Positions 59,177 to 64,000 of a stretch of DNA of 64,000 nt are shown one piece after another. The notes beneath the pieces were generated by a model. The model made no database searches. It worked only from the letters and a program-made list of their open reading frames with translations, and was not told the origin of the DNA. The DNA lies in the NCBI GenBank assembly GCA_905216055.1, contig CAJMSH010000005.1, forward strand, positions 62,001-126,000. The letters are read 5' to 3'. This stretch comes from an uncultured bacterium (GTDB lineage: Bacteria > Cyanobacteriota > Vampirovibrionia > Gastranaerophilales > Gastranaerophilaceae). Position numbers and translations under genes: made by a program. Every line of letters begins with the position of its first letter. Position 1 is the first letter of the stretch.

Positions 59177-60034
59177 ATGGTTAACAAAAAATTTATTTTA
59201 AATGCAGATGATTTTGGAATGTCTAAAGCTTTTAACAGAGCTGTTTTAGACGGATACCACAACGGTTTTTTAACAAGTGCAAGCCTTTGTGCAAACGGAA
59301 AAGCTTTCAATGCTGCCGTTAATGAGATTATTCCGGAATGCCCAAATTTAGGAATTGGAATACACCTTAACATTATAGAAGGTCGTTCTTTAACTAAAGC
59401 ACCAATGTTAACTAACAAACGCGGTAAATTTAATAACGGTTTTATACAACTTCTTTTAAAATCACATAACCAAGAATTTTTAAATCAAGTCGAATTTGAA
59501 TTCAGAACTCAAATTGAAACTGTTATGAATTACACAAAAGTTGATCATATAGATTCACATGTTCACACACATGCTATACCAAATTTATTTAAACTAACGG
59601 CAAAGCTTGCAAAAGAATACAATATTCCATATATAAGAACTCAGCATGAAGAAATGTATTTTGTTCCAAGCCTAAAAAAACATCTAAATTTAAAATACCC
59701 GCCAAATATTTTAAAAATTATTCTTTTAAATTACTTCACATCAATCAATAAACCTGTCGCAAAAGAATACGGACTAAAAACAAATGATTATCTTATAGGC
59801 GTCGGCTATACAGGTCTTATGGACAATATGACAATTGAATACGGATTAAAGGCTTTGGAAGAAGATTGTGTTGCAGAAGCTCTAATTCATCCGTGTCACT
59901 ATGCAACTGCTAATAAAAATCAGCACTATACAGAATTTTTAATTACGCAAAATAAAGCTCTAAAAGACAAAATTTCAAGGCTTGGATTTGAAATGACAAA
60001 TTATAAAAAGGAACTTGCTTTATCTCAAAAATAA
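59177..60034 (+). CDS. ChbG/HpnK (YdjC) family carbohydrate deacetylase
   Basis: A 285-residue deacetylase: metal ligands in LNADDFGMS (Asp), GIGIHLNI and DHIDSHVHTHAIP (His), and the C-terminal LIHPCHYA. The family removes N-acetyl groups from chitobiose-like or hopanoid-linked sugars. The start at 59177 is preferred because AAGGA lies upstream and the upstream frame is non-coding in character. It precedes the phospholipase D gene by 21 bases on the same strand. Confidence 0.88.
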   Translation: MVNKKFILNADDFGMSKAFNRAVLDGYHNGFLTSASLCANGKAFNAAVNEIIPECPNLGIGIHLNIIEGRSLTKAPMLTNKRGKFNNGFIQLLLKSHNQEFLNQVEFEFRTQIETVMNYTKVDHIDSHVHTHAIPNLFKLTAKLAKEYNIPYIRTQHEEMYFVPSLKKHLNLKYPPNILKIILLNYFTSINKPVAKEYGLKTNDYLIGVGYTGLMDNMTIEYGLKALEEDCVAEALIHPCHYATANKNQHYTEFLITQNKALKDKISRLGFEMTNYKKELALSQK

Positions 60035-60055
60035 TTTATATCAGGATGTTTAAAT

Positions 60056-61834
60056 ATGCAATTTAAAAAGATTTTTACAATTATATTTGTTATATGCATA
60101 TTTATAGCATTTGCGTCATTTGAAATTATCAGAAAATCAGATAATGCTATTTTAAATATCGTTACACCAAATACAATCGAAGTTGATTTAAACGGAAATA
60201 ACATATCTGATAGTGATGAAACAATTTGTATTCCAAATGTTCAAACATTTACATCGGATTTAAAAGTAAATCAAGAAGAATTAGCAAAAAATTTAAATTT
60301 AACAGCTGAAGATGCAATAAAAGTTGGCTATATAACAGACAACTTTGCAGACAGTATTTTATCGGAAAAACGAGTTAAACTAAAACTGAGCAAAGAAGAA
60401 AATCAAAATTGCAAATTTGCAGATATTATTGTTGATAACCAATCTTACAGACAAAAGCTTTTAGAGTCAGGATTAGGCTTTGTAAACGGAAAACCTTATA
60501 ACAACAAGAATTATCAAAAACAACTTGCAAAAGCTAAAAAATTTAAACTTGTAATTTTAAATCACAAAAGCAACAAGTATCACACCCTAACTTGTAAATA
60601 CGGACTTATAGCACATGATGCGATTGTAATTCCCGAAAAACAAATTCCAGATGATGCAAAACCTTGCAAATTTTGTCATACTACAAAAACAAAGAAACAT
60701 AAAAAATTTACAAAATTTGCTATAAAAACCAAAATTATTCCGTATCCTCAAATAATTTCAAGCGGGAGCTTAAAAATGTATTTAAGCGACTTAACAACAA
60801 AGTTAAGACCTGATAATCAATGTTCATCACCTGCCTGCCAAGAAATTCTAACCCAGATAAACAACAGCAAAAATTCTATTGATATAGCTCTCTACGGCTG
60901 GGATAAAACTCCTAAACTTTCAAATGCACTCATAAGAGCTAAATCAAGAGGTGTAAAAATCAGACTTGTTTATGATACAAGTAACACATCCTACTATAAA
61001 GATATGGAAGATATAATTTCACTTGCAGATGAAGTTTCAACAGATTCTCCCAAAATTTTAATGCACAATAAATTTATAATTTTTGACAATCAAAAAGTAA
61101 TCACAGGCTCAATGAACTTTTCAAACACAGGCTTTTCAGGTTTCAACACAAATTGCGTAATATATGTAAATTCAAAAGATTTAGCAAACATATACGAAGA
61201 AGAATTTAATCAAATGATTTCAGGCAAATTCCACAATGCAAAATCAAAAGTAAATCATAAAACAATTATTCTAAATAAAACCAAAGTTACTCCGCTCTTT
61301 TCTCCAAAAGACAAAATTATAACAAATAATATTATACCACTTGTAAATAATTCTAAAAAATATATTTATATTCCAAGCTTTTTAATAACTCATGATGAAT
61401 TATCCCAAGCCTTAATTAATGCAAAGAAAAGAGGGGTAGACGTAAAACTTATAATAGATGCAACAAACACATACGCATCAAGAAGCAAAGTAAAAATATT
61501 AAGAGCCTCAGGAATTCCGGTAAAAATAGAAAATTATGCAGGAAAAGTTCATTCAAAAAGCATGATAATTGACGACAGATATATAATTGCAGGTTCAATG
61601 AATTTTTCAAAAAGCGGTGAAAACAAAAATGATGAAAACGTTTTAATAATCGAAGATGAAAGGCTCGCAAGATATTATAAAGGCTTTTTTGAATATTTGT
61701 GGAAGAAAATTCCTAACAGATATTTACAACACGGGGTAAGAGCAGAAGGGAAATATTCAATCGGTTCTTGTTCTGACGGAATTGATAACAATTTTGACGG
61801 CAAAATTGACAAACAAGATATAGGATGCCATTAA
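60056..61834 (+). CDS. Phospholipase D-family protein with N-terminal extra domains
   Basis: A 592-residue exported protein. A signal peptide/TM (IFTIIFVICIFIAFASF) is followed by a DLNGNNISDSDE stretch, an SNase-like segment (SYRQKLLESGLGFVNGK), a possible zinc motif (YHTLTC and CKFCH), and two PLD domains with HKD motifs MHNKFIIFDNQ (about residue 335) and VHSKSMIIDDR (about residue 498), each followed by GSMNFS. The C-terminus DGIDNNFDGKIDKQDIGCH is a calcium-loop-like repeat. Phosphodiester cleavage outside the cytoplasm is likely; DNA or lipid cannot be told apart. AGGA 9 bases before ATG. Confidence 0.9.
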   Translation: MQFKKIFTIIFVICIFIAFASFEIIRKSDNAILNIVTPNTIEVDLNGNNISDSDETICIPNVQTFTSDLKVNQEELAKNLNLTAEDAIKVGYITDNFADSILSEKRVKLKLSKEENQNCKFADIIVDNQSYRQKLLESGLGFVNGKPYNNKNYQKQLAKAKKFKLVILNHKSNKYHTLTCKYGLIAHDAIVIPEKQIPDDAKPCKFCHTTKTKKHKKFTKFAIKTKIIPYPQIISSGSLKMYLSDLTTKLRPDNQCSSPACQEILTQINNSKNSIDIALYGWDKTPKLSNALIRAKSRGVKIRLVYDTSNTSYYKDMEDIISLADEVSTDSPKILMHNKFIIFDNQKVITGSMNFSNTGFSGFNTNCVIYVNSKDLANIYEEEFNQMISGKFHNAKSKVNHKTIILNKTKVTPLFSPKDKIITNNIIPLVNNSKKYIYIPSFLITHDELSQALINAKKRGVDVKLIIDATNTYASRSKVKILRASGIPVKIENYAGKVHSKSMIIDDRYIIAGSMNFSKSGENKNDENVLIIEDERLARYYKGFFEYLWKKIPNRYLQHGVRAEGKYSIGSCSDGIDNNFDGKIDKQDIGCH

Positions 61835-61848
61835 ATTTAATATTTTAT

Positions 61849-62646
61849 TTATAGCGGAATTGCAACAAGATATCTGTAAAAATTGTTTTCTAGATAGCTT
61901 TCAGGGAGATTATCCCAGTATCTATATACTGTAACACCTTGATTTTTTAATTTATTAACCAATTTATCTGCATCATCCTCACTTTTTGCAAAATACGGAT
62001 AACAAAACGGAAAATCATCAGGAGCTATATCAATTTTTAAACAATTTGAATTACCATATAGTTTTTCATATCTTTGAAAAGCACTTTTTCTTCTTGCTTT
62101 TTCAACATCTAAATCTGTATTTTTTAATAAATTATCAGTTGTATTTGATATCAATTTCATATCAAGATTGTCAATTCTTCTCTCGTTAGTGCAAATTTCA
62201 TCATAATCCAATTCTTTTGGAATATATGAATAATCATCTCTATCAATATTTAAAACAAGCTTTTTTGATATATAAAGAAATGCGCCATCTCTAATTTTAG
62301 GGAAAAATTTTCTTAAAGAATTAAAAGATGCAAGACCATAATGTTTTGAATAAAAAGAATGAGCGTTATCAACAATCAAATTAGGATAGATTTTAGCTAA
62401 ATTTTCAACGATTTTAGAACAAACTCCAAAATAATTCGGATACAAAATATACGCATTTTTAGGGAAATCACCAGACGGTGTAAAATCTAAATTTATATGG
62501 TAAAAGTTTATCTTACAACCTTCCTCAAATGCGATATGTCTAATACAAGAACATATATAATATGGAATATAAATTTCTTTTATTCCATAAGCTTTTATCA
62601 AATACCTAAAACAATTTCTTGCGGAATTTAGCTTAATAATATCCAT
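61849..62646 (-). CDS. DegT/DnrJ/EryC1-like PLP protein, short
   Basis: A 265-residue protein with features of sugar aminotransferases of the DegT family: ARNCFRYLIKAYGIKEIYIPYYIC, the Asp-Asn-Ala-His region LIVDNAHSFYS, and ASFNSLRKFFPKIRDGAFL where the Lys may be the PLP lysine. It is about 100 residues shorter than typical members (about 370), lacking much of the C-terminal domain. Activity is uncertain. No ribosome-binding site; TATAAT ends 6 bases before ATG on the minus strand. Confidence 0.65.
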   Translation of the reverse strand: MDIIKLNSARNCFRYLIKAYGIKEIYIPYYICSCIRHIAFEEGCKINFYHINLDFTPSGDFPKNAYILYPNYFGVCSKIVENLAKIYPNLIVDNAHSFYSKHYGLASFNSLRKFFPKIRDGAFLYISKKLVLNIDRDDYSYIPKELDYDEICTNERRIDNLDMKLISNTTDNLLKNTDLDVEKARRKSAFQRYEKLYGNSNCLKIDIAPDDFPFCYPYFAKSEDDADKLVNKLKNQGVTVYRYWDNLPESYLENNFYRYLVAIPL

Positions 62647-62685
62647 AAAAAAATTATATTATAGAAATTTTTTACAAAAAATAGA

Positions 62686-63414
62686 TTATGGATTTTGAAT
62701 AATTTTTGCTTCAACCTTTTTAACGCTGTTCACACTGCTGTTTAAACTTTTAGCTAACTGTGCAGCAGTTTTGGCATTATAAAATTTACCGCTTGTCACA
62801 AGTGAGGTACATTCAAGCTGCGACAAATCATCTTCATCGTATATATTAAACGCAATAACATCAATTGTTATATCTTTACGCTCCTTAATTAATTCAACAA
62901 CGTAAGAACATGGACTCTCGTCACAATTTTCGCCTCCATCAGTCAGCAAAATAATATGTTTTTTCCCGCTAAATCCTAAAAAATCATTTTTAACTGCCTG
63001 TTTTAAAGAATATGTAATCGGCGTCATTCCGCGAGGTTTTATATCAAGTAAAGCATTTCTTATATTTATCCCGTTTGCAACAGCTATCGGAGATATAAGT
63101 GTTGATGCCCTGCAAGCTTCAAACGGAGTGAACCCCATTCGATGTCCGTAAACTCTTAAACCTACTGAAATATCAGGGCTTAAATTAGGCAAAATTGATT
63201 TCATTGTATCTATCATCAAATCAACCTTACGCCTACCTTCAAGATATTCTGACATACTGTTTGAAAAATCCAAAATAAATAATACTCGCTCGCTTTCATC
63301 AAGCACACCTTCTGAAATACGTCCTCGCTCATCATTTTTATAAACATTATACCCTGACGCAAACACCGGAATAGCAAGACAAATCATTAAAAACATAACT
63401 AAAATTTTATTCAT
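62686..63414 (-). CDS. Exported von Willebrand factor A domain protein
   Basis: A 242-residue protein: signal peptide NKILVMFLMICLAIPVFASG, then a VWA domain with an intact MIDAS site, LFILDFSNSMSEY (DxSxS, about residue 48), GMTPITYSL (Thr) and ILLTDGGENCD (Asp). Cysteines CRAST and ECTS may form a disulfide. Related to bacterial Ca-activated-chloride-channel-like VWA proteins. Binding partner unknown. Ribosome-binding site absent; TATTAT lies 6 bases before ATG. Confidence 0.9.
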   Translation of the reverse strand: MNKILVMFLMICLAIPVFASGYNVYKNDERGRISEGVLDESERVLFILDFSNSMSEYLEGRRKVDLMIDTMKSILPNLSPDISVGLRVYGHRMGFTPFEACRASTLISPIAVANGINIRNALLDIKPRGMTPITYSLKQAVKNDFLGFSGKKHIILLTDGGENCDESPCSYVVELIKERKDITIDVIAFNIYDEDDLSQLECTSLVTSGKFYNAKTAAQLAKSLNSSVNSVKKVEAKIIQNP

Positions 63415-63474
63415 AACAATATAATAATATTAATAAATAGAAAAATTTTTACCTAATCACATATACATAACCTG

Positions 63475-63503
63475 TTGACGATTATTTTTAGTTGCAATAT
63501 TAT
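63475..63503 (+). promoter_or_regulatory. Predicted sigma70 promoter of the last gene
   Basis: TTGACG (63475-63480), 17 bases, TATTAT (63498-63503). A leader of about 20 bases with GGAG precedes the ATG at 63532. Confidence 0.65.
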
Positions 63504-63531
63504 AAAAGTAATCAGAATTGGCGGAGAAATT

Positions 63532-64000
63532 ATGAATAGCAAAGAAATTATTAAACAGGCAGAAAAAAGCCTGACAAAAGAATTTGAACGAATTGAAGAT
63601 ATAAGAGATTTTAATCAGGAAAAAGTATTAAATGCCTTTATTGAAAATAAAGTCGCACCTGAACATTTTTATACAGTATCAGGTTACGGGCATGATGATT
63701 TAGGCAGAGAAGTATTAGATAAAGTTTTTGCAGATGTTTTTAAGGCTGAAAAAGCTCTTGTCAGAATACATTTTGCTTCAGGCACACATACTCTTGCCTG
63801 CTGTCTTTTCGGCAATCTTAAATACGGAGATAAACTTATCTCAGTTGCAGGTGCACCTTATGATACAATGCAAGAGGTTATAGGAACTGCCGGAGATGAC
63901 GCAACAAAAGAAGATTCTCTAATAGGTCACGGTGTTTTGTATGATGAAGTTCCGCTAAAAAACGGATGTGAAATCGATTTTGAAAAACTTGAACAAATGA
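63532..64000 (+). CDS. Methionine gamma-lyase / aluminium-resistance family PLP protein, 5' part (3' end outside window)
   Basis: The frame opens with ATG after GGAG and runs to the window edge (156 residues visible). The first 150 residues contain SGYGHDDLGREVLDKVFADVF, VRIHFASGTHTLACCLFG and VAGAPYDTMQEVIG, matching the PF06838 family (annotated as methionine gamma-lyase family or aluminium-resistance protein), a PLP fold type I group. The PLP lysine lies beyond the window. It has its own promoter and diverges from the VWA gene. Confidence 0.88.
   Translation, partial: MNSKEIIKQAEKSLTKEFERIEDIRDFNQEKVLNAFIENKVAPEHFYTVSGYGHDDLGREVLDKVFADVFKAEKALVRIHFASGTHTLACCLFGNLKYGDKLISVAGAPYDTMQEVIGTAGDDATKEDSLIGHGVLYDEVPLKNGCEIDFEKLEQM

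Noticed and set aside
1..64000. CRISPR array, insertion sequence, prophage or toxin-antitoxin island
   Set aside because: No regularly spaced repeats, transposase, integrase or phage structural genes were seen; composition is even throughout.

Overview
The window is AT-rich bacterial DNA with densely packed genes on both strands, no insertion sequence, prophage or CRISPR array, and a mixture of core and lineage-specific genes. Several genes point to a non-photosynthetic, anaerobic relative of cyanobacteria, most likely a gut Gastranaerophilales (Vampirovibrionia/Melainabacteria). They include a Ski2-like DSHCT helicase, a Tic20-like membrane protein, a CHASE2 adenylate cyclase and a CsaB-type pyruvyl transferase, together with superoxide reductase and ferritin and a set of short proteins with an N-terminal 'NFxG'-like signature. 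This placement is inference from gene content and composition.

Layout. 1-10.9 kb: end of an NAD-type isocitrate/isopropylmalate dehydrogenase, serS, the helicase, an M23 peptidase, a phosphodiester glycosidase with a structured leader, then a minus-strand set Tic20-like/TPR/rsfS/rpiB. 11-21.4 kb: three glycine-rich lineage-specific proteins (11005, 12042, 20161) surround recG, a CHASE2 cyclase and an eda-kdgK-csaB operon (KDG to KDPG to pyruvate, plus cell-wall polymer pyruvylation); tRNA-Leu(UAA) follows. 21.4-28.7 kb: patatin, a multi-membrane glycosyltransferase-like protein, a HEAT-repeat protein, a 741-residue unknown protein, a short Orn/Lys/Arg decarboxylase-like protein and a PilZ protein. 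28.9-31.7 kb: rpsE-rpmD-rplO-secY, a fragment of the spc operon. 31.9-41.8 kb: paired paralogous unknown proteins, phosphomannomutase, an orphan sugar-ABC permease, two FAD oxidoreductases, an MnmC1-like methyltransferase and thrB. 42-50.7 kb: AI-2E-type transporter, radical SAM protein, a histidine-phosphatase relative lacking its catalytic His, leuD, rpsL-rpsG without fusA/tuf, a hybrid-cluster-protein relative with glutaredoxin, and wecB. 50.7-64 kb: small secreted or low-complexity proteins, a two-component system, superoxide reductase plus ferritin, a large SRP RNA, envelope and carbohydrate genes, a phospholipase D, a VWA protein and the start of a PLP lyase.

The most notable signals are regulatory. 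Four lineage-specific genes (starts at 11799, 13133, 21090, 41828) share an almost identical upstream element, TAGCAAT, 11-12 bases, then TATATACTTTATATAT, 28-31 bases before the start codon, which suggests one regulon. A second group of genes has no Shine-Dalgarno sequence but a -10 hexamer 6-9 bases before ATG, often with a -35 box at 16-17 bases, which predicts leaderless mRNAs. Two such features meet between 38913-40172 and thrB, where divergent promoters share one -35 segment. Several enzyme-fold proteins appear to have lost catalytic residues.

Many start codons were moved downstream from the longest frame to the ATG that has either a ribosome-binding site or a correctly spaced promoter; the reason is given per gene.
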